From the NCBI GenBank assembly GCA_947501615.1, contig CANMWK010000013.1, positions 1 to 64,000 of the forward strand: DNA of 64,000 bases, read 5' to 3'. Under the pieces are notes generated by a model. The model did not search any database, had not been told where the DNA came from, and saw only the letters and a list, made by a program, of their open reading frames with translations. The position numbers were made by a program, and so were the translations under genes. The stretch is from an uncultured Tenacibaculum sp. (lineage in GTDB: Bacteria; Bacteroidota; Bacteroidia; Flavobacteriales; Flavobacteriaceae). Positions 1 to 9,304 of this stretch are shown piece by piece; position 1 is the stretch's first letter, and every line of letters begins with the position of its first letter.

Positions 1-3000
1 GGAACAGGTACATTAACTTATATTTTATTTAATGTAGATACCCCAGCAAGTCCAGTAGAAGTTACACGTAACACAACGGGAAGCTTTACAGGTTTAGCAG
101 TAGGAGAATATAGCATTAGAGTAGAAGATACTAAAATGTGTTCAGAGAGTATACCTAGTGGAGTTTTTGAAATCACACCAGATTTAAGATTCAACTTAAC
201 GCCAGAAAGTATATTGACTTGTACTACTGGAGGTACGTATAGAATTGATATTACTTCAGGTTCAGGTGCAGCTTATACATATCAGGTTTTAGACCCAACA
301 AATACACCTATTGCAGGATTAAGTGGAACAATACCAGCAGGAGCAACCAATCCAACAGCTACTTTTACGTTACCATTTAATATTCCAACAACGAGCGATA
401 CGTATACAGTTCAAGTAACAGATACAGGTACAAGTGCAGGTACAGCTGCAACTCCTTGTAGTGTGGATGAGTCTATAGTGGTAACTCCGCCAGTAAGCCC
501 TGTATTTACTACTGATGTTACGAATGCTACATGTTTAGGTTCTCCAACGGGTCGTATAGAAGTTATGATTACGAATGGTGTTTCACCGTACACATATACG
601 TTGAGTCCACCATTACCAACAGGACAAGGAGTTTGGGATGCAGGAAGTAGTTCATTTGTAAATGTACCAGCAGGATTATATACAGTTGAAGTTGTTGGAG
701 CTAATGGATGTCCAGCTACAGCACCGGTTAGAGTTATTGATAATCCTCTATTATCAGTGTCTGATCCTACTGATGTTCAATTTGCTTGTACGACTCCACC
801 AATCAATAATATTTTAAACAATGCAAGTTTAACAATTAATATAGCAACAGGTGTTACTGGAGGTAGTGGCGTGTACAATGTTGTTCAATTATATGAAGAA
901 AATGGAACTCCAACGGATAGAATGGATGACATTCAAATTACGGCATTAAATGTATCAGGAGATGACTATACGTTTACAATAGCAGATACAAGTGGAGGAA
1001 ATTACTATGTACGTGTTGTAGATAATGTTGGGTGTGAAGCATTTTCAATGCCTGTCCGTATTGATGCATTTGATGAATTATTAAGTATAAATGCTACTCC
1101 AAATGAAGCAATCAGTTGTGTTAATGGAGGAGAACTTATTAATGTAGAATTTACATCTAGTTTAGCTATTACAGGAGCAACAGTGAACATTAGTGATGCT
1201 TCAGGTATTATAGAAACTATTAATAATGTGGATAGTGGTATTGCAAGAGTAAATTCAGTGCGATTAGCACCAGGTACATATACAATAAGTGTAATACATC
1301 CAGATACAGATTGTTTATTAGCTACATCTTATGAAGTGAAGCCAGTTGTAGATTTTGTACTAGATGTAAACCCACAAAAACCAGTAGAGTGTATAGGAAC
1401 AGAAACTGCCGAAGTAGCTATAGTATTTGACACTACGACACCTTATGGAGGTTCATATGTATATACAATTTATGATGCAGTAACTGGTTTCCCAGCTACA
1501 TTGACAACTAATACAGGTAATGCTCCAAATGGTAATACAGCATTTACTGTTGGTGGATTATCTGCAGGTGAATATTACATAGAAGCGGTTATGGATAACT
1601 TACCTGAATGTACAGTAAGAACTCGTAACTTTACAATAAATGATCCTTCAGGGCCATTACGAGTTGATCTTAATCCTACATTGATTAATTGTATCGCGAA
1701 TAATACTGGAGAAATAGTAATGAACGGAATTGACGGATGGGGTGGTTATAAATATCAATTAGAATTGATAGATCCAATCACTTCAGCAAGAACAATTATT
1801 CAAGCATTCGATCCTAATAATATAGTGAAAGGATTAGTTGCAGGAAACTATGAAGTTACAGTTGAAGATATTAATGAATGTAGAGCAACCAATAGTTTTA
1901 CCTTATCTGATCCTACAGCAATAGTTGCTAATCCAGTTGTTAGTACACAAATAGAATGTGAAGGTGATGAAACTGCTGTAATTACTGTTACAGGAGTATC
2001 TGGAGGTCAAGGTAATCCTGCAGAATATTCATATAGTCTTGAATATCCTGATGGTAGCGTTTCTGCAATTCAGCCTTCTAATACATTCTCAAGTTTAGGA
2101 GCAGGAAACTATGTAGTTACTGTATACGATAAATTTACATGTAGAGGGACTTTCCCTATAACAGTTATGGAACCTGTAGATGTTGTAGCTAGTGCTAATG
2201 TAACTGGTGTAATAACATGTACTAGTCCAACAGCTACAGTTGAAGTAAGTGGATCTGGAGGTGTAGGTACTACTTATATGTATAGTATTGACGGAGTAAA
2301 CTTTGTTGCTTCGAATATATTTAATGTGACTGCTGGAGATCATAGATTCTATGTAAGAGATGCTAATAATTGTGTTTCTTTACCAGCTATTGTGACAATA
2401 TCACCATTAGAAACTTTAGAAGCAACATTAGATACTACATCAGCATTTATTACTTGTAGAGATGAAGATGATGCGGTATTATCTGCAGATGCTAAAGGAG
2501 GCTTAGGTAACTACATGTATGAATTATTAGATGTTACAGTTACTCCAGCTTCAGTTATTGCTGGTCCTCAAGCCGATAATACATTTACAGATATCGGTCC
2601 TGGTAGGTATGCAATTAGAGTTACAAGTTTAGATTGTACTGTAGATACTAGAGAAATACAAATTGTAAATCCAGACTTATTAGAAACTACACCAACTGTA
2701 GTAAATGTAAGTTGTAACGGATTGACAGACGGAAGTATTACGTTAAATACTGTTGGAGGTACAGGGTCTTATGTATATGAAATAAATACAGAACCTGGTA
2801 GATTCCAAACAAGTAATGTATTTGAAGATTTAGCACCAGGTATATATAGAATTACGGTATTAGACGGAAACGCTTGTCCTAATATCTTGGATGTAGAAGT
2901 CTTAGAGCCATTGGCGTTAGATGCAGAGATAGATATGGCAAGCATAGTTCAACAACCTTGTGTTGGAGATCCAGCTCCTGAATTTACAGTTAATATTACA

Positions 3001-3906
3001 GGAGGTACAGCACCATATACGATACGATTAAGTGATGGTAGACCACCAATTACATTAGGTGTTACAGAAACAAGTTATACATTTGATAATTTAAATTCTG
3101 GTCAAGCATATGCTGTATTAGTTACTGATGCTAGAGGATGTAGAATTCCAGATCCTTTAACAATACAGTTTGAGCCAGCAGTAGATTTAGGATTTGGTAC
3201 TCCTGATGTAACTTACGATTGTTCACAGCAAGCTACTATTACTGCTACTGTAGCAGAAATTTATAGAGGGGAAGTTGTGTACATGTTAACTGGTCCAGAA
3301 AGTGCTAGTAATGATACAGGTATATTCCCAGTAAATACACCTGGTACATATACAGTTGAAGTAACTCATGCCGCAGGATTAGGATGTACTCCTCCTTCAG
3401 AACAGGTTATTGTGACTACCATAGCACCATTGAATTTAACGATAGATGATACGCAATTAAATACTTTAATAGCAAATCCATCTGGAGGAATACCACCATA
3501 TGAATTTAGTATTGATGGTAGTGCATTTACATCGAATAATACGTTTATCATAAATCAAACCAGAGAATACGTAATCACAGTTCGTGATTCAAGAGATTGT
3601 GAGGAGACGGTAACTATAAAAGCAGAATTTATAACTATAGATGTACCTAACTTCTTTACACCAAATGGAGATTCTCAACAAGACTTCTGGTATCCAATAA
3701 ATGTTGAACCATATCATAACATAAAAGTTTATATTTATGATAGATATGGTAGAGAATTACAGCTATACAGTGGAATTCAACAAGGATGGGATGGTACATA
3801 CCAAGGAAAACCTTTACCTTCTGGAGATTACTGGTATACTATAGAGTATACTGAAATTACAGGAGAAGAGAAACGATTAATAGGACATTTTACGTTATAT
3901 AGGTAA
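1..3906 (+). CDS. SprB-like repeat adhesin with type IX secretion (type B) C-terminal domain, 5' partial
   Basis: The reading frame is open from the first base, so the start lies outside the window; 1301 codons are visible before the TAA at 3904. The protein is a chain of roughly a dozen Ig-like/SprB-type repeats of about 80-100 residues, each with a Gly-rich 'GG.G.Y.Y' strand, a 'L.AG.Y.V.V.D...C' strand and paired cysteines. The last ~85 residues (from about base 3640) start with VPNFFTPNGD, contain IKVYIYDRYGREL and GWDGTYQGKPLPSGDYWY, and end in FTLYR. This is the gliding-motility-type C-terminal signal (CHU_C/TIGR04131-like) that directs export through the type IX system and surface attachment. 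The adjoining PorP/SprF gene fits the sprB-sprF arrangement. Function as an adhesin or motility protein is inferred from family. Confidence 0.9.
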   Translation, partial: GTGTLTYILFNVDTPASPVEVTRNTTGSFTGLAVGEYSIRVEDTKMCSESIPSGVFEITPDLRFNLTPESILTCTTGGTYRIDITSGSGAAYTYQVLDPTNTPIAGLSGTIPAGATNPTATFTLPFNIPTTSDTYTVQVTDTGTSAGTAATPCSVDESIVVTPPVSPVFTTDVTNATCLGSPTGRIEVMITNGVSPYTYTLSPPLPTGQGVWDAGSSSFVNVPAGLYTVEVVGANGCPATAPVRVIDNPLLSVSDPTDVQFACTTPPINNILNNASLTINIATGVTGGSGVYNVVQLYEENGTPTDRMDDIQITALNVSGDDYTFTIADTSGGNYYVRVVDNVGCEAFSMPVRIDAFDELLSINATPNEAISCVNGGELINVEFTSSLAITGATVNISDASGIIETINNVDSGIARVNSVRLAPGTYTISVIHPDTDCLLATSYEVKPVVDFVLDVNPQKPVECIGTETAEVAIVFDTTTPYGGSYVYTIYDAVTGFPATLTTNTGNAPNGNTAFTVGGLSAGEYYIEAVMDNLPECTVRTRNFTINDPSGPLRVDLNPTLINCIANNTGEIVMNGIDGWGGYKYQLELIDPITSARTIIQAFDPNNIVKGLVAGNYEVTVEDINECRATNSFTLSDPTAIVANPVVSTQIECEGDETAVITVTGVSGGQGNPAEYSYSLEYPDGSVSAIQPSNTFSSLGAGNYVVTVYDKFTCRGTFPITVMEPVDVVASANVTGVITCTSPTATVEVSGSGGVGTTYMYSIDGVNFVASNIFNVTAGDHRFYVRDANNCVSLPAIVTISPLETLEATLDTTSAFITCRDEDDAVLSADAKGGLGNYMYELLDVTVTPASVIAGPQADNTFTDIGPGRYAIRVTSLDCTVDTREIQIVNPDLLETTPTVVNVSCNGLTDGSITLNTVGGTGSYVYEINTEPGRFQTSNVFEDLAPGIYRITVLDGNACPNILDVEVLEPLALDAEIDMASIVQQPCVGDPAPEFTVNITGGTAPYTIRLSDGRPPITLGVTETSYTFDNLNSGQAYAVLVTDARGCRIPDPLTIQFEPAVDLGFGTPDVTYDCSQQATITATVAEIYRGEVVYMLTGPESASNDTGIFPVNTPGTYTVEVTHAAGLGCTPPSEQVIVTTIAPLNLTIDDTQLNTLIANPSGGIPPYEFSIDGSAFTSNNTFIINQTREYVITVRDSRDCEETVTIKAEFITIDVPNFFTPNGDSQQDFWYPINVEPYHNIKVYIYDRYGRELQLYSGIQQGWDGTYQGKPLPSGDYWYTIEYTEITGEEKRLIGHFTLYR

Positions 3907-3914
3907 AAAATAAA

Positions 3915-4880
3915 ATGAAGAATACATTGTTAGCATTTGTACTGCTGATATTCTCAGCAGTACGCTTATCAAGCCAAGAGGTAGATTTACCCCAATATGT
4001 CAACCACATGGCAGATAATCCTTTTTTAATATCTCCAGCGTATGCCGGTATTGGAGCAGGTCTTCAATTCCGTTTAAACGGAGTAAGTCAATGGTTGGGA
4101 GTTAAAGACGCTCCCGATACACAGTCGTTAAGTATAGAAGCACGATTGGCAGAAAGATTTGGAGGAGGATTAACCATTTTTAATGATAAAAATGGATTTA
4201 CTAGTCAGAAAGGAGTTCGATTGTCTTTAGCGAGTCATTTAACATTAAGTGATCTTTATGATAGTTTCTTATCCTTAGGTCTAACTTATAGTTTTGTTCA
4301 GTTTGGTATTGATACTTCAGAATTCGATAATCCTGCGAATCCTGGGGTACCAGTAGATTTACCAAATAGAGTTTTAAATTCATCTAATTTTGATGTAAGT
4401 ATGTTGTATCGATTTGGACGATTTGCAATTAGTGGAAATGTGGTAAATCTCTTAAATAAAAAAATTGTTGATTTTGGTACAGGTGAGCCTACAGTTTTAA
4501 GACGTTATTCAGTCTATACAAACTATAATTTTAGAGTTAATAGAAATACAGAATTTGAACCTTCATTATTTGTAGAGAATTTTGAGTCTACAGGACGTAC
4601 TCGATTTGATCTTAATGTAAAATTAAGAAAACGAATACGTGATGGTTACATATGGGGAGGACTTAGTTATACGTCTTTAATAGATCAACCATTTAGACCA
4701 AATGCTTTAGCCCCTTTATTTGGAGTAAAAAAGAACAAACTATATGTCTCTTATGGATTTAGTTTAACATTAAATGAAATCATAGGATTAAATAATGGTA
4801 CACACATGATTACTCTTGGGTTTGATTATGATCGTAGACCTAGTTTAGCAAGATGTACAAGAAAAATGATGATGTTTTAG
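3915..4880 (+). CDS. PorP/SprF family type IX secretion membrane protein
   Basis: A 321-residue protein starting 8 bases after the adhesin stop, so the two are co-transcribed. It has a signal peptide (MKNTLLAFVLLIFSAVRLSSQ) followed by the family opening 'LPQYVNHMADNPFLISPAYAG', then alternating strands typical of an outer-membrane beta-barrel, and ends in an Arg/Met-rich tail. PorP/SprF proteins are usually encoded directly after a large adhesin with a type B sorting domain and are needed for delivery or anchoring of that partner. It is named PorP/SprF-like rather than sprF itself because these proteins are multi-copy in flavobacteria. Confidence 0.92.
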   Translation: MKNTLLAFVLLIFSAVRLSSQEVDLPQYVNHMADNPFLISPAYAGIGAGLQFRLNGVSQWLGVKDAPDTQSLSIEARLAERFGGGLTIFNDKNGFTSQKGVRLSLASHLTLSDLYDSFLSLGLTYSFVQFGIDTSEFDNPANPGVPVDLPNRVLNSSNFDVSMLYRFGRFAISGNVVNLLNKKIVDFGTGEPTVLRRYSVYTNYNFRVNRNTEFEPSLFVENFESTGRTRFDLNVKLRKRIRDGYIWGGLSYTSLIDQPFRPNALAPLFGVKKNKLYVSYGFSLTLNEIIGLNNGTHMITLGFDYDRRPSLARCTRKMMMF

Positions 4881-4986
4881 TCATTAATTTAATTAATCAA
4901 CTTAATAAAGTTTTTACTCGACGATTACTGTTGCTTAAAATATAGCTTTTGCTGAAATCTTTTTTCTAAAAGGTTGTAGTAAATTA

Positions 4987-4994
4987 TATATTTG
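4987..4994 (+). promoter_or_regulatory. Bacteroidota -7 promoter box (TATATTTG)
   Basis: Exact TAnnTTTG match 28 bases before the ATG of the secreted C1q-like gene at 5023. No clear TTTG -33 box is seen at 19 bp. Confidence 0.5.
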
Positions 4995-5022
4995 TGACGC
5001 TATCCAAAACTTAGGTTGATTT

Positions 5023-6135
5023 ATGAAAATTATAATTTACGTACTTTTTTTTACTACAGTTTTAACAATTAATGCACAAGTGTTTCCTGGTACACCAGTA
5101 TCTGGTTTTCCTAGTGGAACAACTGCAGAAATTATAGCATTTCCAAATCCACTTCAAGGATTGGTAGCATACAGTACAAATGAACATGTATTTTATTATT
5201 ATGATGGTGGAACATCCTCTTGGGTAAGATTAGGAAATGATAATCTAGGAAATCATACAGCTACACAGAATATAATCATGGGACCGAATTGGATTAGTGG
5301 TGATGGAGGAAATGAGGGAATATTTATAGATAACATCGGTGAAGTAGGTATTGGAACTAATAATCCTGAACGTTTATTACACGTAGCAGGTACAAATGGA
5401 GGAATTCGTTTAGATCGTTATAATAATGATGCGTTTTTTTTGTTTGTTAACTTTAGTGATGCAGGAACAACTGTTCAGCAAAATTGGGGATTTGTAAACG
5501 AAAATGCGAACAATCATTTTCAAATCCGAAACTTTGGTACAGCGCTAGGTGGAATTGGAATTGGAGATCCCTTTGAAATTAAGCCTAACAATCAAATTCG
5601 TTTTCCTGAATATACTGGAACTAATTTTGATGATAATACTGTCACAAAATTATTAGGTGTACAGACAAATGGAGATATTGTAAAAGTAGATAATACATTG
5701 GGAAACACGCCAAGTTTTTTTGAAGCGTATGATAGTACAGGAGGAACTGCTGCAAGTGAAAATGGAACATTTACTACATTAAACTTAAACGTACAACGAA
5801 TAAATCAAGGAGGTTTTGTATTAAATAATGATATTGTTACAGTTCCAACAAATGGAGTTTATGAAATATCTTATTCAGCTACATTTACAGTTAATACAAA
5901 TTTTAATAGTAGAATTGAGACTATTATAGAATTAAATGGAGGAGAGATAGCTGGTTCATCATCTTATGTAGGATTGGATAATTTTGGAGATATTTATTCA
6001 TCTTCGAAAACAATACTCATATCATTATCCGCTGGAGATGAAATTACCATAGCATCTAATAGATTAGGGAGTGCAAATGGAACCGCAACTACAGTAGCAG
6101 GTGGTACCAATTTAGTCATAAAAAAATTGAATTAG
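5023..6135 (+). CDS. Secreted protein with C1q/TNF-like C-terminal domain
   Basis: 370 residues with an N-terminal signal peptide ending near 'TINAQ'. The middle carries the phrase 'GEVGIGTNNPERLLHVAG' (about residues 107-124), which recurs in Bacteroidota surface proteins and phage tail-fibre-like proteins. Residues ~230-370 form a beta-rich block (VPTNGVYEISYSATF, then LSAGDEITI) that reads like a C1q/TNF-like jelly roll. There is no type IX sorting domain at the end, so it is probably periplasmic or secreted by another route. The ligand and role are unknown. It stands alone with its own promoter. Confidence 0.75.
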   Translation: MKIIIYVLFFTTVLTINAQVFPGTPVSGFPSGTTAEIIAFPNPLQGLVAYSTNEHVFYYYDGGTSSWVRLGNDNLGNHTATQNIIMGPNWISGDGGNEGIFIDNIGEVGIGTNNPERLLHVAGTNGGIRLDRYNNDAFFLFVNFSDAGTTVQQNWGFVNENANNHFQIRNFGTALGGIGIGDPFEIKPNNQIRFPEYTGTNFDDNTVTKLLGVQTNGDIVKVDNTLGNTPSFFEAYDSTGGTAASENGTFTTLNLNVQRINQGGFVLNNDIVTVPTNGVYEISYSATFTVNTNFNSRIETIIELNGGEIAGSSSYVGLDNFGDIYSSSKTILISLSAGDEITIASNRLGSANGTATTVAGGTNLVIKKLN

Positions 6136-6172
6136 AAAAAGTTTAAGCAAGGTGTAATTTTAGATTTAATAG

Positions 6173-6180
6173 TATTTTTG
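6173..6180 (+). promoter_or_regulatory. Bacteroidota -7 promoter box for rluF
   Basis: TATTTTTG, with only 5 bases to the ATG at 6186. A start site a few bases after the box would give an mRNA with almost no leader. Confidence 0.55.
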
Positions 6181-6185
6181 TTGTT

Positions 6186-7013
6186 ATGGAGAATAGTAAT
6201 GAACAATCAATTAATCTCAATAAATTTATTAGCTCAACAGGAATTTGTTCTAGAAGGGAAGCTGAGCGATTGATTACAGCAGGAAGAGTAACTATTAATG
6301 GTAAGCCTACCCAGCTTGGAAATAGAGTTTTTGAAGGCGATATTGTAAAAGTAGATGGTAAACCATTACGCGCAAAGCCGAAAACACTTTATATTGCTTT
6401 AAACAAACCAGTAGGGATTGTTTGTACTACGGATAGTAAAGAGAAAAAGAATATTGTAAAATTTGTTGGTCATCCACAACGATTATTTCCAATAGGAAGA
6501 TTAGACAAGCCTTCTGAAGGTTTAATTTTTTTAACTAACGATGGTGATATTGTTAATAAAATTCTTCGTGCAGGAAACAATCATGAAAAGGAATATATTG
6601 TTACTGTTGATAAAGAAATTACTGAGCACTTTATTACTAAAATGGCAAAAGGAATCCCAATTTTAGGTACGGTAACAAAAAAATGTAAGGTAACTCAAAT
6701 CAATACAAAAACATTTAAAATTATACTTACTCAAGGATTAAACAGGCAAATTAGAAGAATGTGTGAATATTTGGGATATGAAGTTACCAAATTAAAGAGG
6801 ACACGAATTATGAATGTTGCCTTAGGAAATCTTAAAACAGGTGAATGGCGTGAACTAACCAGTCATGAGATGGATACCATACACCAATTGGTAAAAACAT
6901 CGGTAAAAACGGAAGAAGCTTCCGTAGAAAAACAACCTCAAAAAAGAAAAGCAAAACCAGCAAATTCAAAAAACTATAAATCTCGATTTGGAAGACAACG
7001 AAAGAGAAAATAA
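6186..7013 (+). CDS. rluF: 23S rRNA pseudouridine synthase RluF
   Basis: 275 residues. An S4 RNA-binding domain (about 9-60: LNKFISSTGICSRREAERLI) precedes an RsuA/RluB/E/F-family catalytic domain with the catalytic Asp in GRLDKPSEGL (near residue 107) and the later NRQIRRMCEYLGYEV motif. RluF converts a uridine of 23S rRNA (position 2604 in E. coli numbering) to pseudouridine. The choice of RluF over RluB/E rests on the 'FLTNDGDIVNKILRAGNNHEKEY' region. The C-terminal ~40 residues are Lys/Arg-rich and low-complexity, as usual in flavobacterial members. The gene is probably monocistronic with a leaderless or near-leaderless mRNA. Confidence 0.92.
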   Translation: MENSNEQSINLNKFISSTGICSRREAERLITAGRVTINGKPTQLGNRVFEGDIVKVDGKPLRAKPKTLYIALNKPVGIVCTTDSKEKKNIVKFVGHPQRLFPIGRLDKPSEGLIFLTNDGDIVNKILRAGNNHEKEYIVTVDKEITEHFITKMAKGIPILGTVTKKCKVTQINTKTFKIILTQGLNRQIRRMCEYLGYEVTKLKRTRIMNVALGNLKTGEWRELTSHEMDTIHQLVKTSVKTEEASVEKQPQKRKAKPANSKNYKSRFGRQRKRK

Positions 7014-7078
7014 TTGATCATCTTTCAAAAAATAAGAAACTTTTAACGCAGGGCTTTTTAACATTTAACTTACATACG

Positions 7079-7086
7079 TATCTTTG
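7079..7086 (+). promoter_or_regulatory. Bacteroidota -7 promoter box for tgt
   Basis: TATCTTTG ends 6 bases before the ATG at 7093. The in-frame TTG at 7084 is part of this box, which argues against using it as the start. Confidence 0.6.
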
Positions 7087-7092
7087 TCTCCT

Positions 7093-8223
7093 ATGCAATT
7101 TGATTTAAAACACAAAGACCCAAAAAGTAAGGCAAGAGCAGGAGTGATAACAACCGACCATGGTACTATAGAAACTCCAATATTTATGCCTGTTGGAACT
7201 GTGGCAACTGTTAAAGGAGTTCATCAGTCTGAATTAAAAGATGAAATTAATCCAGACATCATTTTAGGAAATACTTATCATCTATATTTAAGACCTAAAA
7301 CAGCTATTTTAGAACAAGCTGGAGGATTGCATAAGTTTATGAATTGGGATCGAAATATCTTAACAGATAGTGGAGGATACCAAGTATATTCGCTTTCTGG
7401 TAGAAGAAAAATAAATGAAGAAGGCGTAAAGTTTAAAAGTCATATCGATGGCTCATCACACTTTTTTACTCCAGAAAATGTAATGGAAATTCAACGTTCT
7501 ATAGGAGCTGATATTATTATGGCTTTTGATGAGTGTACACCCTATCCATGTGACTATAACTATGCAAAGAATTCAATGCACATGACACATCGTTGGTTAA
7601 AGCGATGTATTAAGCATTTGGATAAAACTCCGCTTAAATATGATTATAATCAAACCTTTTTTCCAATAGTACAAGGAAGTACATATACAGATTTACGGAA
7701 ACAATCTGCTGAGTTTATTGCTTCTGTAGGAGCTGAAGGAAATGCCATAGGTGGTTTATCTGTAGGAGAGCCAGCAGAAGAAATGTATGCTATGACAGAT
7801 GTAGTATGTAGTATTTTACCAGAAGATAAACCAAGATATTTAATGGGGGTAGGAACACCAATTAATATTCTTGAAAATATAGCTTTAGGTGTAGATATGT
7901 TTGATTGTGTGATGCCAACCCGTAATGCAAGAAATGGAATGTTATTTACTGCACATGGTACAATAAATATTAAAAATAAGAAGTGGGAAAATGATTTTTC
8001 TGCTATTGATGATATGGGAATCACTTTTGTAGATACTTTATACTCTAAAGCATATCTACGTCATTTATTCGCTTCTAAAGAATTATTAGGGAAACAAATT
8101 GCTTCCATTCATAATTTAGGGTTTTACCTATGGTTAGTTAGAGAAGCAAGAAAACATATTATAGCAGGAGATTTTGCGGTTTGGAAAGATAAAATGGTAA
8201 AACAAATGGGTAAACGTTTATAA
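7093..8223 (+). CDS. tgt: tRNA-guanine (queuine) transglycosylase
   Basis: 376 residues. Tgt exchanges guanine 34 for the queuine precursor preQ1 in tRNAs with GUN anticodons. It has the TIM-barrel landmarks DSGGYQVYSL, FDECTPYP and the FDCVMPTRNARNG loop. ATG 7093 is preferred over the in-frame TTG at 7084 because that TTG lies in the promoter, and the MQFDLKHKDPKSKARAG start matches the family. Oddly, the usual zinc motif CxCxxC before the conserved His is absent: the region reads 'DDMGITFVDTLYSKAYLRHLF', while the His of 'ASIHNLGFY' remains. It is followed after one base by the LptF/G gene. QueD and QueE of the same pathway are elsewhere in the window. Confidence 0.96.
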   Translation: MQFDLKHKDPKSKARAGVITTDHGTIETPIFMPVGTVATVKGVHQSELKDEINPDIILGNTYHLYLRPKTAILEQAGGLHKFMNWDRNILTDSGGYQVYSLSGRRKINEEGVKFKSHIDGSSHFFTPENVMEIQRSIGADIIMAFDECTPYPCDYNYAKNSMHMTHRWLKRCIKHLDKTPLKYDYNQTFFPIVQGSTYTDLRKQSAEFIASVGAEGNAIGGLSVGEPAEEMYAMTDVVCSILPEDKPRYLMGVGTPINILENIALGVDMFDCVMPTRNARNGMLFTAHGTINIKNKKWENDFSAIDDMGITFVDTLYSKAYLRHLFASKELLGKQIASIHNLGFYLWLVREARKHIIAGDFAVWKDKMVKQMGKRL

Positions 8224-8224
8224 G

Positions 8225-9304
8225 TTGAAAATACTCGATTGGTACATATTAAAAAGATACTTAATAACCTTTTTATTTACACTGCTTATTCTTATTCCTA
8301 TAGCAGTAGCAATAGATATTGCAGAAAAAATAGATAAGTTTTTAAGGCATGAAGATTTAACTTTTATTGAAGTTGTAGTTGATTATTATAAGAATTTTAT
8401 CATCTATTATACGAATACATTCATGCCGCTTGCTTTATTTTTAGCTGTTATCGTATTTACATCTAGATTAGCAAATAATACAGAAATAGTAGCAATCAAT
8501 AGCTCTCAAATTTCATTTACACGTTTTTTGTTTCCTTATTTTATTGGAGCTACCATTATTACCGTAGTAGCGTTAGGAATGAACCATTACGTAGTACCTA
8601 ACAGTAGTAAAACAAGAAAGAAGTTTGAAAGAACCTATTTACAAAAGAAACGTTATCAAGATCAACTTGTAAAGGAATTTAGTTTACAGTTAAATGATAG
8701 CACCTATATGTATGTACAAAATTACAACCTAAAAACAAATTCAGGAACCTACTTTTCTACTTCTATATATAAGGATAAAAAACTAGCATTTAAGTTAATT
8801 GCTAACAATATTAGATGGAAAGATACCATCTTTAAACTTCAAAACTGGAAAGCAAGAAGGATATATAAAGATAGAGATAGTATATGGCATGGGAATTCTA
8901 TGGATACAATTTTTAGCTTTACTCCTAAAGATTTTAATTATAAATCTGCATTATCTCAAGAAATGCCTTCCGATGAATTAAAAGAGTTTATAGAAATATC
9001 TAAAAAGAGAGGGGTGAAAAATTTAAACTCCTATTGGGTAGAACTATATAAAAGGACAAGTTTACCAGTAGCATCATACATTCTTACGATTATCGCTGTA
9101 GCCTTAGCTCATAAAAAAAGAAGAGGAGGAATAGGTGTTAATTTAGCATTAGGAATAGCAATTATGTTTGTTTATATCTTTTTCTTAAAAGTAGCAGAAG
9201 TTCTTGGTGCTGTAGCTGGAGCAAATTCTTTATTAAATGTTTGGATGCCAAATTTCGTATTTGGAGCTTATGCCATTTATCTTTATGTCAAGTCAAGAAA
9301 ATAA
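8225..9304 (+). CDS. LptF/LptG family permease (YjgP/YjgQ)
   Basis: 359 residues starting with TTG one base after the tgt stop. The N-terminus MKILDWYILKRYL is the normal family start, so the TTG start is well supported. Predicted membrane segments lie near residues 13-33, 55-75 and 98-118, then a periplasmic beta-jellyroll-like part (about 125-265), then three segments at the C-terminus. LptF/LptG are the membrane subunits of the LptB2FG ABC transporter that extracts lipopolysaccharide from the inner membrane. I cannot tell F from G, but the size and start resemble LptG-type proteins of flavobacteria. Confidence 0.88.
   Translation: MKILDWYILKRYLITFLFTLLILIPIAVAIDIAEKIDKFLRHEDLTFIEVVVDYYKNFIIYYTNTFMPLALFLAVIVFTSRLANNTEIVAINSSQISFTRFLFPYFIGATIITVVALGMNHYVVPNSSKTRKKFERTYLQKKRYQDQLVKEFSLQLNDSTYMYVQNYNLKTNSGTYFSTSIYKDKKLAFKLIANNIRWKDTIFKLQNWKARRIYKDRDSIWHGNSMDTIFSFTPKDFNYKSALSQEMPSDELKEFIEISKKRGVKNLNSYWVELYKRTSLPVASYILTIIAVALAHKKRRGGIGVNLALGIAIMFVYIFFLKVAEVLGAVAGANSLLNVWMPNFVFGAYAIYLYVKSRK

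Noticed and set aside
7084..7092. TTG as the start of tgt
   Set aside because: The TTG belongs to the TATCTTTG promoter box and the usual family start is ATG 7093.
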